Of a stretch of DNA of 64,000 nucleotides, positions 26,210-35,974 are shown piece by piece. Origin of the DNA: Tropheryma whipplei str. Twist (GTDB taxonomy: Bacteria > Actinomycetota > Actinomycetes > Actinomycetales > Microbacteriaceae). The stretch covers positions 310,001-374,000 of the forward strand of contig NC_004572.3 of NCBI RefSeq assembly GCF_000007485.1, read 5' to 3'. Numbering within the stretch: position 1 is the stretch's first letter; each line of letters begins with the position of its first letter. The position numbers and the translations under genes are program-made. The notes under the pieces are model-generated. The model saw only the letters and a list, made by a program, of their open reading frames with translations, had not been told where the DNA came from and did not search any database.

Positions 26210-27229
26210 CTACAAAAGAAAACAGCAGGAAGCTTCTTCAAGGTCATCAATTGTATTGATAGGAATCCCCTTGACTTTCGGAAGACTCCGCCTTGCGAGG
26301 CCTGTGAGGGTTCCTGCTGGGGGGAGTTCAATTAGATAATCAATATTTTCAAAATTTTTTTGACAGAGATCCCAACGGACGGGTCTTGCTATCTGGTCAA
26401 TAAGAAGCTGTACATATTCGGATCCAGAAAATATCTCTGACCCGTCATAATTCGTCCATATACGTTTGTCGGGATCTTTTGCAAAAGATTTATCAGTTAC
26501 AAATTTGAGTTTTTTTAAATTCTGCACCGCGGGTCGCATAAATCTCGTGTGAAAAGCTCCGGCAACCTGGAGGGGTATCACTTTTATTTTTTCAGGAGGA
26601 TTGGCCAACAGGACATCGAGGTTCTCTCTAAGGCCGGCAAATACAATCTGACCGGGGCAATTGTAATTTGCTGGAAATAATTTGTACCGCTGGGTAATGT
26701 ATTCTTCCAGGTTTTCTGATTGCCCAAGAACAGCAACCATACCTGTATCGAAGATTTGTGTTGATTTATACATCTGATTTGCGCGATGTTTTACAAGTCT
26801 CATTGCATTTTTTTCTGTCAATACCCCGGCACCGAAAGCTGCTGTTATCTCACCAACCGAGTGTCCAGCAAGTCCTACACATCGCATAATCCGTTCAGTA
26901 GGGTTGGCTCCGTTCAGGCCCTCTTCTGGCATGGATTGAATAATTTTCGCCTTTTGTTGCAGTGTGCGAATTACAAAAATACCCAATGCAACAATAAGAG
27001 GTTGAGCTATCCGTGTATCCCGCAAAATATCAGTGTCAGAGATGGTTCCATGTTTTATCAGGTCTATTTTTAGAAAATCACTCTGGGCCTGGAAGAATTC
27101 TAAGGAGCCCGGAAGGTCCAGCCACTCGTTCAGAAGGCCCGACTTCTGAGCGCCTTGTCCTGGACACGTGATAACCGCATTCCCTGCGGCTGCACACTCT
27201 TCAGGGGTGGTATCACAGATGGATGCCAT
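26210..27229 (-). CDS. fabD: FabD, malonyl-CoA:ACP transacylase
   Basis: Loads malonyl groups onto ACP. About 339 residues. The serine nucleophile is in [14 protein letters not shown], with the N-terminal CPGQGAQ turn and GAFHTRFM carrying the catalytic histidine. The ATG at 27229 overlaps the aceE stop by 17 bases, so the two are transcribed together, coupling acetyl-CoA supply to fatty-acid synthesis. Confidence 0.94.
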   Translation of the reverse strand: MASICDTTPEECAAAGNAVITCPGQGAQKSGLLNEWLDLPGSLEFFQAQSDFLKIDLIKHGTISDTDILRDTRIAQPLIVALGIFVIRTLQQKAKIIQSMPEEGLNGANPTERIMRCVGLAGHSVGEITAAFGAGVLTEKNAMRLVKHRANQMYKSTQIFDTGMVAVLGQSENLEEYITQRYKLFPANYNCPGQIVFAGLRENLDVLLANPPEKIKVIPLQVAGAFHTRFMRPAVQNLKKLKFVTDKSFAKDPDKRIWTNYDGSEIFSGSEYVQLLIDQIARPVRWDLCQKNFENIDYLIELPPAGTLTGLARRSLPKVKGIPINTIDDLEEASCCFLL

Positions 27230-30014
27230 GCCTGTTGCTTCTGTATTGGATCAGTTCACGCTTAAGCATGTCTTTGTCAACAAGACCGTTTTTTGCCAAC
27301 CGTGACAAAACGGCTATTACGATACTGCTCGTGTCGACTTGAAAAAAACGCCTCGCAGCCGACCGAGTATCAGAAAAGCCAAAGCCATCAGTCCCGAGGG
27401 TTATGTAGTCTCCAGGAACAAATGGCCTTATTTGTTCGGGCACAGCACGCATATAATCGCTAACCCCAATATACAGAGGGGTGGCAGTGCGCAGTCTCTG
27501 CGTTACATACGGAATTTTCTGCTCCTCTTCTGGATTGAACACATTATGCTTTTCACATTTATACCCGTCTCTGGCAAGTTGAGACCAACTGGTAACAGAC
27601 CAAACATCAATGTCAATATTGCATTTATCTTTCAGAATTTCTTGCGCTTCAAGAGCCCACGGAAGCGCGATTCCGCTTGCCAAAACACTTGCCACCGGCA
27701 CTATGCCTGGCTTGTATTTGTATATTCCGCGAATAAGACCCTCAAGATCAAGATCATCGGGTTGTGGTGGATTATGTATCGGTTCGTTGTATAGGGTTAG
27801 ATAAAAAATAACGTCTGGATCAATTTGATTATTGTGTGAATTATTGCGCCTCTGTCCGCCGTACATAATCTCCAGACCGTGCTGGATTATATTGCCTATC
27901 TCGTACCCAAATGCCGGATCGTAGGCGATAACTGCCGGATTTGTCGAGGCTAAGAGATGGGAATGACCATCACCATGCTGTAAGCCTTCACCTGCAAGTG
28001 TTGTTCGTCCGGCAACCGCACCTAATAGAAATCCACGTGCCATCTGGTCAGCAGCAGCCCATATTGCATCTCCCGTTCTCTGAAATCCAAACATTGAATA
28101 GAAGATATAAAATGGAACAAGCATTTCTCCATGGGTTGCATAGCTTGTTCCAAGCGCAGAAAAAGCCCCCATGGCACCGGCCTCGTTGATCCCGACATGT
28201 ATTACCTGTCCTGTTGTACTTTCTTCGTATTTGAGGAACAACTTGTGATCAACCGGGGTATAGTGCTGGCCCATGGGGTTGTAGATTTTTGCACTTGGGA
28301 AATAGGCATCCATTCCAAATGTCCTTGCTTCGTCTGGAATGATAACCGCAATCCTTTTCCCAAATTCACCGCTTTTCAGAAGTTCTCTTATTATTCTTGA
28401 TGCAACTGCGGTGCTGGCAACAGATTCACTGCCAGACTTGGCAACATCGTATACCCTTTCAGAAGGCAAATCTATACGTCTAAACCACCCACTTCTGAAA
28501 GGTAAACGTCCTCCCAGAGCATTTCTTTTCTTTAATGCATACTCTACGGCCTGGTGCGTTGGACCTGGGTTATAGTAGGGCGGCAAGGCTGGGTCTTTTT
28601 CAATTTGTTTATCGCTTATTGGAATGCCCAGGGCATTTCTGAAAAGTTTTATTTCATCAAGGGTTAGAGTTTTGATTTGATGGGTTGCGTTGCGCCCCTC
28701 GAAGTGCTGGCCCAAGCCATAGCCCTTTATCGTATGTGCAAGGATTACCGTTGGTCTGCCGTCTGTATTATGGACCGCATCAAAATACGCCGCATAAATC
28801 TTGCGAAAGTCATGACCACCGAGAGAGAGTTGATCAAGCTGATTATCTGTGTAATTTCCAACAAGGGATAGGCACTTTGGATTTTTACCAAATAGATGAG
28901 TTCTCATGTATGACCCGCCGTTTGCCTTGTATGTTTGGAAATCCCCATCACGAACTTCGTTTAGAAGCTCTATGAGCTCTCCTGTATCCTGTTCAAACAG
29001 GTCATCCCACTCTGCTCCCCACACGACTTTTATTGTTTTCCATCCGGCCCCTTTGAAAAAGGCCTCAAGCTCCTGAATTATCTTTCCGTTACCCCTAACA
29101 GGCCCGTCGAGTCGCTGTAAGTTGCAATTTATGACAAAGATCAGGTTGTCCAGTCCATCATTTGAAGCAACCTGTAATTGTCCGCGACTTTCTGGTTCGT
29201 CCATTTCTCCATCACCCAAAAAGGCCCATACTTTTTGTTGCGAGCAGTCCTTTATGCCATGCTGCGTTAGATACTTATTTGTTTGAGCCTGATAAATCGC
29301 ATTTATGGCACCAAGGCCCATGCTGACTGTCGGAAATTGCCAGTAACTTTGCATGCACCTTGGATGCGGGTAAGAGGGTACCCCAGATCTGCTTTTTTCT
29401 TGACGAAATCCATCCAGATCAGACTCTGATAGCCTTCCTTCTAGAAAAGAACGAGCGTATATTCCAGGTGAGGCGTGTCCCTGAAAAAAAACTTGGTCAG
29501 CACCCGAAGGATGACTCGGGCCCTTGAAAAAGTGATTAAACCCAATCTCGTAGAGCAGTGCAGAAGAGGCGTACGTTGAAATGTGACCACCGACCCCAGA
29601 CTCTTGTGCCCTGTGAACCATGACTGCAGCATTCCACCTCACAAACCCGAGAAATTCCGTTTCTAATCGCTCGTCTCCAGGGAAATTCGACTTCCCCGTG
29701 ATTGTATTTACATAGTCAGTTACAAGACCCCTTGGTAGCCAGATACAAGCCGACTCGTCTTTGTTTGACGCATTACTCGTATCATGTTTGCTAGGTAAAA
29801 TCCCGGTGCCTGGTTTTGTGGGTCCCCATAAGTCGCAATTGCGCGGGACACCCTTTTCTTTTGCAACTTCTAACAGTTTGGAGAGAATCTCCCCGGCGCG
29901 TTCATTTCCCGAGGCATGGATCAAGGCATCAAGGGAATCAAGCCACTCCTGCGTTTCAGCGTCAAACGCCTCACGATCGCTTGTTGGCTCAAATCCGCTT
30001 CTTGCAGGTGGCAT
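27213..30014 (-). CDS. aceE: AceE, pyruvate dehydrogenase E1 component (homodimeric type)
   Basis: Thiamine-diphosphate-dependent E1 of about 933 residues that decarboxylates pyruvate and acylates the lipoyl E2. The ThDP-binding motif begins at [12 protein letters not shown] and runs into [25 protein letters not shown] and the DEARTFGMD segment belong to the same E1 type. The gene heads a minus-strand operon with the fab genes, an arrangement shared with other actinobacteria. E2 and E3 genes are not in the window. The upstream region is shared with the divergent ahpE gene. Confidence 0.97.
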   Translation of the reverse strand: MPPARSGFEPTSDREAFDAETQEWLDSLDALIHASGNERAGEILSKLLEVAKEKGVPRNCDLWGPTKPGTGILPSKHDTSNASNKDESACIWLPRGLVTDYVNTITGKSNFPGDERLETEFLGFVRWNAAVMVHRAQESGVGGHISTYASSALLYEIGFNHFFKGPSHPSGADQVFFQGHASPGIYARSFLEGRLSESDLDGFRQEKSRSGVPSYPHPRCMQSYWQFPTVSMGLGAINAIYQAQTNKYLTQHGIKDCSQQKVWAFLGDGEMDEPESRGQLQVASNDGLDNLIFVINCNLQRLDGPVRGNGKIIQELEAFFKGAGWKTIKVVWGAEWDDLFEQDTGELIELLNEVRDGDFQTYKANGGSYMRTHLFGKNPKCLSLVGNYTDNQLDQLSLGGHDFRKIYAAYFDAVHNTDGRPTVILAHTIKGYGLGQHFEGRNATHQIKTLTLDEIKLFRNALGIPISDKQIEKDPALPPYYNPGPTHQAVEYALKKRNALGGRLPFRSGWFRRIDLPSERVYDVAKSGSESVASTAVASRIIRELLKSGEFGKRIAVIIPDEARTFGMDAYFPSAKIYNPMGQHYTPVDHKLFLKYEESTTGQVIHVGINEAGAMGAFSALGTSYATHGEMLVPFYIFYSMFGFQRTGDAIWAAADQMARGFLLGAVAGRTTLAGEGLQHGDGHSHLLASTNPAVIAYDPAFGYEIGNIIQHGLEIMYGGQRRNNSHNNQIDPDVIFYLTLYNEPIHNPPQPDDLDLEGLIRGIYKYKPGIVPVASVLASGIALPWALEAQEILKDKCNIDIDVWSVTSWSQLARDGYKCEKHNVFNPEEEQKIPYVTQRLRTATPLYIGVSDYMRAVPEQIRPFVPGDYITLGTDGFGFSDTRSAARRFFQVDTSSIVIAVLSRLAKNGLVDKDMLKRELIQYRSNRHGIHL

Positions 30015-30109
30015 AGTGTCTCGCTAAAACTCTACCAGGGTATAATTGTTGTGCGCCGCAGGCGGAGTCTGTATTCTGGGCTTCTCTGGCGTGGATTTTG
30101 GGAGGGATC

Positions 30110-30568
30110 GTGTCTAACCAGGTTTTACCTAAAGGAAGTTTCGCCCCGGACTTCGAGCTTGTTGATCAAAACGGAGCGACAGTTGTTCTTTCTGAAGTTG
30201 CTGCTAAGAAGGATGTTGTTCTGTTCTTTTTCCCGCTTGCGTTCAGCGGGATTTGCACTGATGAGCTCATTCAAGTACGTGACAGTCTAGATTCTTTCAA
30301 GTCGTTTGAGGTTTTTGCCCTTTCCGTTGACTCTAAGTTTACGCTCAGGGCGTATTCTGAGTCGCAGGGGTTTTCCTTCGCGCTGCTCAGTGATTTTTGG
30401 CCCCATGGGGGAGTTGCGAAGCAGTTCGGTGCTTTCCTTGAAGATGTGGGCGTAGCCTCGAGAAGTACCTTTATCGTGGGAAAAGATCTGAAGATAAAGG
30501 CTTCGTTTTTTTCAGGCATTCACGAACCTAGAGATTTTTCTGAGATAAGGGCTGCCCTGGCTTCCTAG
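30110..30568 (+). CDS. ahpE: AhpE-like one-cysteine peroxiredoxin
   Basis: Thiol peroxidase of about 152 residues. The only cysteine is in FSGICTDEL (near residue 45), in the peroxidatic position, with PLAFSG replacing the classic PxxxTxxC; no resolving cysteine exists. GTG 30110 has GGAGGGA just upstream and gives the usual N-terminus (KGSFAPDFEL). A TATAAT at 30041-30046 is a plausible -10 element about 65 bases upstream. Detoxification of peroxides produced by the aerobic respiratory chain is the likely role. Confidence 0.9.
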   Translation: MSNQVLPKGSFAPDFELVDQNGATVVLSEVAAKKDVVLFFFPLAFSGICTDELIQVRDSLDSFKSFEVFALSVDSKFTLRAYSESQGFSFALLSDFWPHGGVAKQFGAFLEDVGVASRSTFIVGKDLKIKASFFSGIHEPRDFSEIRAALAS

Positions 30569-30633
30569 GGCGGGCCTTGCGCCTCCTGGGCGTATTTTCT
30601 GGATGCGTGGTGTGTATCTGCTTCATCGTGATT

Positions 30634-30707
30634 GGGCCTTTAGCTCAGCTGGCTAGAGCGCCACGTTTACACCGTGGAGGTCATCGGTTCGAGTCCGGTA
30701 GGGCCCA
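30634..30707 (+). tRNA. tRNA-Val (anticodon UAC)
   Basis: A full cloverleaf can be drawn: acceptor GGGCCTT pairs with AGGGCCC, D arm GCTCAGCTGGCTAGAGC, anticodon stem CCACG/CGTGG around loop TTTACAC with anticodon TAC, T arm with TTCGAGT loop. No CCA is encoded. Confidence 0.95.
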
Positions 30708-30728
30708 CTTTTCTTGTGGAGTGTGAAA

Positions 30729-31568
30729 TTGGCCCGCTCTTTGGATGTATTGTGTGCCACCTTTGAGAGCATGTGGCCGTCTTCTGATGCCTGCGAGTGG
30801 GATAATGTCGGCTTGCTATGCGGCTTTCCTGGTCTCAGTGTTGAGCGTGTTCATTTCGTTGTCGATGTTACATCTGCAACTATAAACGAGGCAATAAAAG
30901 CAGGGGCAGACTTGCTGGTATCCCACCATCCACTGATATTCAAGCCGATTAAGAAGCTAACTTGTGACACTTACGAGAGCTTTCTTCTTTCGCAACTTAT
31001 TGAATCTAAGTGTGCATTATTTTCTGTGCATACAAATGCTGATATTGCCCCTGACGGTCTTGCACAGCATTGGTCTCATCTCATTGGACTTCGTAATGTG
31101 AAACCTGTGAGATATTGCCCCGAATCCCCTTCCGTTGACTCTACAGAGACGCAATACGGCTTTGGAAGAATTGGCGATCTTGCTGAGCCGGTGAGCCTTT
31201 ATGACTTTGCAAAAGACTTAAAGGCATTTTTGCCAGAGACCGTGGGGGGCATAATGGTTGCGGGAGATGAAGCCAAGGAGATACACAGTGCTGCAGTAGT
31301 TCCCGGTGCGGGTGATGATTTCTTGGATCTTGTACTTGATTTACCTGCAGATGTGTATGTAACATCCGATTTGCGACATCATCCGGCCGTTGGGTTCAGG
31401 GAAAAGGGTATTCTTATCCGGAAAAACACAGCTCTTATTTGTGTTTCACATTGGGCTTCCGAATGGCTCTGGCTTGGATATGCCGCGGAGTTGATAAAGA
31501 AACGTTTTCCGGATTTGTCGATTGAAGTAAGTTCTCTTAGGACTGATCCGTGGGATTTTCGTGTCTAG
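30729..31568 (+). CDS. NIF3 family dinuclear metal-centre protein
   Basis: About 279 residues, similar to the YbgI/NIF3 group of toroidal metal-binding proteins of uncertain function. Metal ligands are suggested by LVSHHPLIFKPIKK in the first third and by the late CVSHWASEW segment; EWDNVGLLCG is the family's N-terminal signature. TTG 30729 lies seven bases behind GGAG (30718-30721); GTG 30723 and TTG 30714 are alternatives. The stop overlaps the next gene by eight bases. The NIF3/zinc-ribbon pairing is common in actinobacteria. Confidence 0.9.
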   Translation: MARSLDVLCATFESMWPSSDACEWDNVGLLCGFPGLSVERVHFVVDVTSATINEAIKAGADLLVSHHPLIFKPIKKLTCDTYESFLLSQLIESKCALFSVHTNADIAPDGLAQHWSHLIGLRNVKPVRYCPESPSVDSTETQYGFGRIGDLAEPVSLYDFAKDLKAFLPETVGGIMVAGDEAKEIHSAAVVPGAGDDFLDLVLDLPADVYVTSDLRHHPAVGFREKGILIRKNTALICVSHWASEWLWLGYAAELIKKRFPDLSIEVSSLRTDPWDFRV

Positions 31569-32262
31569 TTTTTATACAGAAAAGCACAGGAATCTATTAT
31601 CTGATTTACAAACACTTGATACAGAGATTCAGCGCTGTCATGATGCAGAGTTATCGCGTAATAGGCGTCTTGATACACTTAGCGCAGCTTTGCGTGCCGC
31701 AAATGGGACCTTGCTTGCCTTAACTGTTGGCTCAGAGAAAGCTAATGCTCTTTATGAAAAGTATAAGAGCGATCTTGCAAGTGCAATGCAAAGAAAAACA
31801 CGTGTGAATAACCTGCTTCTTTCAGCTAAAAAACCAAAAGAATTACACAGTTTACAGAAGGAGGTGACAGGGTTAGATCGCAGATTAACCGGATATGCTG
31901 ACAGGCTAAGCGCAGCAGATGAGGCAAGGTCTGCTTATATGAGTCGCTTGCAGCAAATTAATTCCAGAATTGTTGAAATAAAGGATGAAATGCGCAGACT
32001 CAAAGACCAGAATGATCAGCGGGATGCTGCATCCGACATGTTACTAGAAAAGCGACAGGACATTGTAGGCGCTATACCGGACGAGCTTTTGCAGATGTAT
32101 AACAAGCGGAAAGATGGCCTGGGGTATGCTGTTGCAACTATAGAAAACGATACATGCACGGGGTGCTGTCTTACTTTAAACTGCTCAGATATTCAAAGAT
32201 GGCAGAGTGCTGGGGGCAAGAAGCCTTTCTTTTGCCCTTACTGTGATTGTTTTCTTATTTGA
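31561..32262 (+). CDS. Coiled-coil protein with C-terminal C4 zinc ribbon
   Basis: About 233 residues. Residues 1-175 are charged and helical with heptad-like spacing, suggesting a long coiled coil, and the C-terminus has a four-cysteine zinc ribbon (CTGC ... FCPYC, with additional cysteines between and after). This is the family often annotated as C4-type zinc ribbon or DUF164; the function is not established. GTG 31561 overlaps the NIF3 gene. The stop codon (32260-32262) is immediately followed by the rnpB promoter. Confidence 0.85.
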   Translation: MSSFYTEKHRNLLSDLQTLDTEIQRCHDAELSRNRRLDTLSAALRAANGTLLALTVGSEKANALYEKYKSDLASAMQRKTRVNNLLLSAKKPKELHSLQKEVTGLDRRLTGYADRLSAADEARSAYMSRLQQINSRIVEIKDEMRRLKDQNDQRDAASDMLLEKRQDIVGAIPDELLQMYNKRKDGLGYAVATIENDTCTGCCLTLNCSDIQRWQSAGGKKPFFCPYCDCFLI

Positions 32263-32268
32263 TAGACT
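32263..32268 (+). promoter_or_regulatory. TAGACT -10 element of rnpB
   Basis: TAGACT directly follows the stop of the zinc-ribbon gene and lies seven bases before the predicted RNase P RNA 5' end (about 32275), the correct distance for a -10 element. Confidence 0.6.
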
Positions 32269-32275
32269 CTATCCG

Positions 32276-32622
32276 GAGGGCTTGCGGGCGGTCGCGGTGT
32301 CTATTGGTACCGAGGAACGTCCGGGCTCCGTAGAGCAAGGCGGTGGGTAACGCCCACCCGGGGTGACCCGAGAGCTGAGTGCCACAGAAAATAACCGCCG
32401 TTACGGTAAGGGTGAAAAGGTGGTGTAAGAGACCACCAGGGATTGGGGTGACCCAATCTGCTGGGTAAACCTCGCCTGGAGCAAGATCAAGCAGGGAACT
32501 TAGGCTGCTCGTTTAGTTCCCGGGTAGATCGCTAGAGCCTGTTGGCAACAACAGGTCAAGATGGATGGCCGCCTCGTTGGTTTTTAATCCAACGAACAGA
32601 ACCCGGCGTATAGCAAGCCCTC
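32276..32622 (+). ncRNA. rnpB: RNase P RNA (type A)
   Basis: Catalytic RNA of RNase P, about 347 nt. The ends are set by the P1 helix: GAGGGCTTGC (32276-32285) pairs with GCAAGCCCTC (32613-32622). Conserved family segments are present: GAGGAACGTCCGGGCTC near 32311, the ACAGAAAATA stretch near 32383, GGTAAGGGTGAAAAGG near 32405, GTAAACC near 32464, and ACAGAACCCGGCGTATAG near the 3' end. It lies between the zinc-ribbon gene and convergent map. Confidence 0.96.
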
Positions 32623-32743
32623 GTTCATGGTCAAGGTTTTATTGCTCTAGCATTCAATACTGCAGGATGGTGTCCGCCTATGGCGTAATGTATATTCACA
32701 TATATTTTTCTAGTTAGTTCTAAGTTAGATAGTGTTTTGGTAC

Positions 32744-33613
32744 CTATGACAGGGTGAGTATTTCCGCCCCATTTTGCGTAACAACAATTGTGTGCTCGAA
32801 CTGTGCGGAAGGTAAAAGATCTTTTGTAACTGCAGTCCACCCATCTTCCCACATATTCCAATGCCTTGTACCGAGGTTCAGCATGGGCTCTATGGTAAAT
32901 ATCATTCCGGGCTTAAGAATGCGATCATAATACGGTGTTGCATCATAGTGGGGTATAACAAGTCCAGTATGGAATGCCCTTCCAACACCGTGGCCTGTGA
33001 ATTCTCTTACCACACCGTAGTTAAAGCGCTTTGCAAGCCGCTCTATTGTAAGCCCTATTACATTGACCCTTCTCCCGGGTGCAACCGCCTTTATTGCCAC
33101 ATGCAGGGCTTCTTCTGTATTTTTCACGAGATTTTTGGTTGCTTCAGGAGCATTTCCGATGATAAATGTCCTGTTTGTATCACCGTGCATTCCCTCAAAA
33201 AATGCTGTTACATCTACATTCACAATGTCGCAATCTTCCAAAACAGTGTTATCCGGTATTCCGTGGCAAATCACTTCGTTTATTGAAGTGCAGATAGACT
33301 TTGGAAAGCCTTGATAGCCCAATGGTGATGGGTATGCGCCTTTTGAGGTTATAAACTCATGCGCAAGTCTATCGAGTTCGTCTGTTGTAATTCCTGCCCG
33401 TATATGCTCTGCGAGATAATCCAATGTTTGGCTTGCTATTGACCCGGCAGCCCTCACTCGTTCAATTTCATCTTTGTTATAAATATCCGAACCTGTATAC
33501 CTTGGGACTCTTTTTTTTCCAACATAATTGGGCCGCGCAATTTTGGGATCAACCCATCTTGCGGCGGAAATATCTCCCGGCACAAGATGGCCATATGCAT
33601 TCTTTGGGGTCAT
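32744..33613 (-). CDS. map: Methionine aminopeptidase type I
   Basis: Removes initiator methionine; about 289 residues from an ATG overlapping the panB stop by one base. It has the SH3-like N-terminal extension of actinobacterial MetAPs (PxxVGKKRVPRYTG) and the dimetal ligands in NVDVTAFFEGMHGDTNRTF, GHGVGRAFH, and FTIEPML with a final glutamate. The nested longer frame into panB is not used. It is convergent with rnpB, and the 121 bases between hold no recognised gene. Confidence 0.95.
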   Translation of the reverse strand: MTPKNAYGHLVPGDISAARWVDPKIARPNYVGKKRVPRYTGSDIYNKDEIERVRAAGSIASQTLDYLAEHIRAGITTDELDRLAHEFITSKGAYPSPLGYQGFPKSICTSINEVICHGIPDNTVLEDCDIVNVDVTAFFEGMHGDTNRTFIIGNAPEATKNLVKNTEEALHVAIKAVAPGRRVNVIGLTIERLAKRFNYGVVREFTGHGVGRAFHTGLVIPHYDATPYYDRILKPGMIFTIEPMLNLGTRHWNMWEDGWTAVTKDLLPSAQFEHTIVVTQNGAEILTLS

Positions 33614-34422
33614 TATGCTGGAATATGGTCTTTCTGAGGGAAATTGCCCTCTAGAACATCTTTTCGCCATAGTTTTACGCAGGATGCCACAGTATTATCA
33701 ATACTTGCGTATCGTGGCGCGAATGTTATTTTCTTTTCACTCAGGCCAATTAAATCATTTATGACTAATAACTGTCCATCTGTGTATCTCCCCGCGCCGA
33801 CGCCAATTGTTGTTATCTTGATTTCTGAGGTTATGGTTTTCGCAAGATCTTCAGTTACCATTTCCATAACAACCGCAAAAGCCCCTGCCTGCTCAACAGC
33901 CTGTGCATCCAGGTAAATCAAATCGGCGTTATCACGTCCCTGTATTTTGTACCCCCCAAGAGCGTTAATGGTCTGCGGGGTAAACCCAATATGTCCCATA
34001 ACCGGCACACCAGCTCTTACAATCGCGCTTATCCTACATGCCATTCGAGCACCACCTTCAAGCTTTACAGCCGAGGCCCCAGTTCTTTTTATAACCTCTA
34101 TTGCTGTTTCGACAGCTAATTCATCAGATTTTTCGTATGTTCCAAAGGGAAGGTCAACAATAATAAAGCTATTTGGTGCACCTCTTACAACGCCTGCGGC
34201 AAGGTAAATAATTTCGTCAAGACAGACACTGCCTGTGTTTTCATATCCATAAATCACACCGCTTGCTGAATCACCAACTAGAAGAAAGTCGAGCTCGCAA
34301 TCACTCAGGACCCTGGCTGTTGAAAAGTCATAACATGTAAGACCCACCAGCTTCCTGCCGCAGGAACCTTTATGAAAGCGATGTATCCTTGTTCGTCTGG
34401 TTGGAGAAGGTTTGCGTGACAT
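33613..34422 (-). CDS. panB: PanB, ketopantoate hydroxymethyltransferase
   Basis: First committed step towards pantothenate: transfers a hydroxymethyl group from methylene-THF to 2-ketoisovalerate. About 269 residues. GLTCYDFSTAR, LLVGDSASGVIYGYENT, VDLPFGTYEKS, AVKLEGG and VPVMGHIGFTPQ match the PanB core with its metal-binding acidic residues. ATG 34422 is used; GTG 34431, overlapping the glnA stop, would add three residues. No other pantothenate gene is visible in the window. Confidence 0.94.
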   Translation of the reverse strand: MSRKPSPTRRTRIHRFHKGSCGRKLVGLTCYDFSTARVLSDCELDFLLVGDSASGVIYGYENTGSVCLDEIIYLAAGVVRGAPNSFIIVDLPFGTYEKSDELAVETAIEVIKRTGASAVKLEGGARMACRISAIVRAGVPVMGHIGFTPQTINALGGYKIQGRDNADLIYLDAQAVEQAGAFAVVMEMVTEDLAKTITSEIKITTIGVGAGRYTDGQLLVINDLIGLSEKKITFAPRYASIDNTVASCVKLWRKDVLEGNFPQKDHIPA

Positions 34423-34427
34423 ACAGA

Positions 34428-35852
34428 TCACACCCCATAATACATCCCAAATTCAAGTGGATGAGGATACTGCGCAATCCGGTTAAGCTCATTCTTCCTC
34501 TTGTAATCAATCCATGCGCTAATGAATTCACGGGTGAATACATTCCCCTCAAGGAGGAAATCACAGTCTTGCTCAAGAGCACGCAGTGCATCGCTGAGTG
34601 AGCTTGGTAGATATCGCAGGTCCCTTGACTGCTCCTTTGTGAGCTCGTACATATTCTGCTCAACCGGGCTGCCCGGGTGTATTTTATTCTTTATTCCGTC
34701 TATTCCTGCCATAAGCAAGGCAGAAAACGCGAGATATGGATTTGAAGAGGAGTCCGGCACTCTGTATTCAATTCTTTTACTGCCTTCAGCTCCGATTGTT
34801 GGGGGGATCCTGATAGCAGCCGAACGGTTGCCCGCAGAGTAAACGAGACTGGTTGGTGCTTCAAATCCGGCAACAAGTCTCTTGTATGAGTTCGTTGACG
34901 GGTTCGTAAATGCTGCTAGAGCAGGGCCATGTTTTAGCAGGCCACCTATGTACCACAGGGCGATATCGCTCAAATTGGCATACCCGGTTTCACTGTAGAA
35001 CAGGGGTTTTCCATTTTTCCACAGTGACTGATGAGTGTGCATCCCGGACCCATTGTCTCCGGCAATTGGCTTTGGCATAAAGGTAGCGCTTTTTCCCCAT
35101 TCATGTGCTGTGTTTTTGACGACATATTTGAATTTCAGCAAATCATCTGCTGCATTGACGAGTGTGTTAAATCTGTAATTTATCTCACCTTGACCCGCGG
35201 AGCCAGCTTCATGATGACCTTTTTCAACACGCAGACCAACCTTTGTTAGGGCATTCATTATGTCATCGCGCAGGTCGGCGTGTTGATCCGCAGGGGGAAG
35301 GGGGGCGTATCCTCCCTTGTGTTTGAGCTGATTACCAAGGTTCCCACCCCCTTTCCTGCGTGATGAGTTCCAAATACCTTCCTCTGAATCAACAGAATAG
35401 GATGATGAGTGATTGCTGATCTTGAACCGAACGTCATCAAAGATGAAAAACTCAGCTTCGGCTGCGAAATACGCTGTATCTGCAAAACGGCACCCCGCGA
35501 GGTACTTTTCTGCCTTTTTAGCCACATTACGTGAGTCGCGCTCGTAAACGTCCCCCGTGCGTGGATCGTGCACATCAAAGATCATCGCAAGGGTTTTGTG
35601 GTGTCTAAACGGGTCAATATAGGACGTCGATGGATCTGCGACAAGAAGCATATCTGAATGGTTTATATCCGCATAGCCCCTCAGAGAGGAAGCATCAAAG
35701 ACCTGGGGTGACTGAAAAAACTCATCATCCACTGCGTGAGCAGGGACGGCAAAATGATGTTGAGCGCCGAGAAAATCACAGAAGCGAACATCAAGCACTT
35801 CAATTTGATTCGATTTTATATACTCAGCTGCCTCTTTTGCATTTTCAAACAC
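34428..35852 (-). CDS. glnA: Glutamine synthetase type I
   Basis: Makes glutamine from glutamate and ammonia; 474 residues, the classical GSI length. GTG 35852 is chosen because GAGG lies six bases upstream and gives the standard N-terminus (NAKEAAEYI). Signature segments: DVRFCDFLG, DPSTSYIDPF, AAEAEFFIFD, GSGMHTHQSLW (active-site region), NRSAAIRIP and EYRVPDSSSNPYL. The adenylylation tyrosine is conserved in NMYELTKEQ, so control by GlnE-type modification is possible. It is first in a glnA-panB-map operon. Confidence 0.96.
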   Translation of the reverse strand: MFENAKEAAEYIKSNQIEVLDVRFCDFLGAQHHFAVPAHAVDDEFFQSPQVFDASSLRGYADINHSDMLLVADPSTSYIDPFRHHKTLAMIFDVHDPRTGDVYERDSRNVAKKAEKYLAGCRFADTAYFAAEAEFFIFDDVRFKISNHSSSYSVDSEEGIWNSSRRKGGGNLGNQLKHKGGYAPLPPADQHADLRDDIMNALTKVGLRVEKGHHEAGSAGQGEINYRFNTLVNAADDLLKFKYVVKNTAHEWGKSATFMPKPIAGDNGSGMHTHQSLWKNGKPLFYSETGYANLSDIALWYIGGLLKHGPALAAFTNPSTNSYKRLVAGFEAPTSLVYSAGNRSAAIRIPPTIGAEGSKRIEYRVPDSSSNPYLAFSALLMAGIDGIKNKIHPGSPVEQNMYELTKEQSRDLRYLPSSLSDALRALEQDCDFLLEGNVFTREFISAWIDYKRKNELNRIAQYPHPLEFGMYYGV

Positions 35853-35897
35853 ACAGCACCTCTGACCACGTCCCACACGCGCCTTGCGTGCACACCT

Positions 35898-35932
35898 GTG
35901 TATTGTACACGTTTGTTATTTTTGATTGTCAC
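35898..35932 (-). promoter_or_regulatory. glnA promoter with overlapping inverted repeat
   Basis: On the minus strand TACAAT (35902-35907) is a -10 candidate, with GTGACA (35927-35932) upstream at 19-bp spacing as a -35 candidate. A perfect inverted repeat GTGTA-TTG-TACAC (plus strand 35898-35910) covers the -10 element and could be an operator. No known GlnR or AmtR consensus was recognised. Confidence 0.5.
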
Positions 35933-35962
35933 TGTTACGGCCTCATATGTCCGCTTTCGAAG

Positions 35963-35968
35963 TAGAAT
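35963..35968 (+). promoter_or_regulatory. TAGAAT -10 element, probable leaderless promoter of thrS
   Basis: TAGAAT lies six bases before the thrS GTG at 35975. The TAG of this hexamer is also an in-frame stop, so thrS cannot start further upstream. Confidence 0.6.
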
Positions 35969-35974
35969 GAGTCA

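Noticed and set aside
26197-26331. Longer fabH starting inside fabD
   Set aside because: The added 45 residues show no similarity to FabH and come from the fabD coding region.
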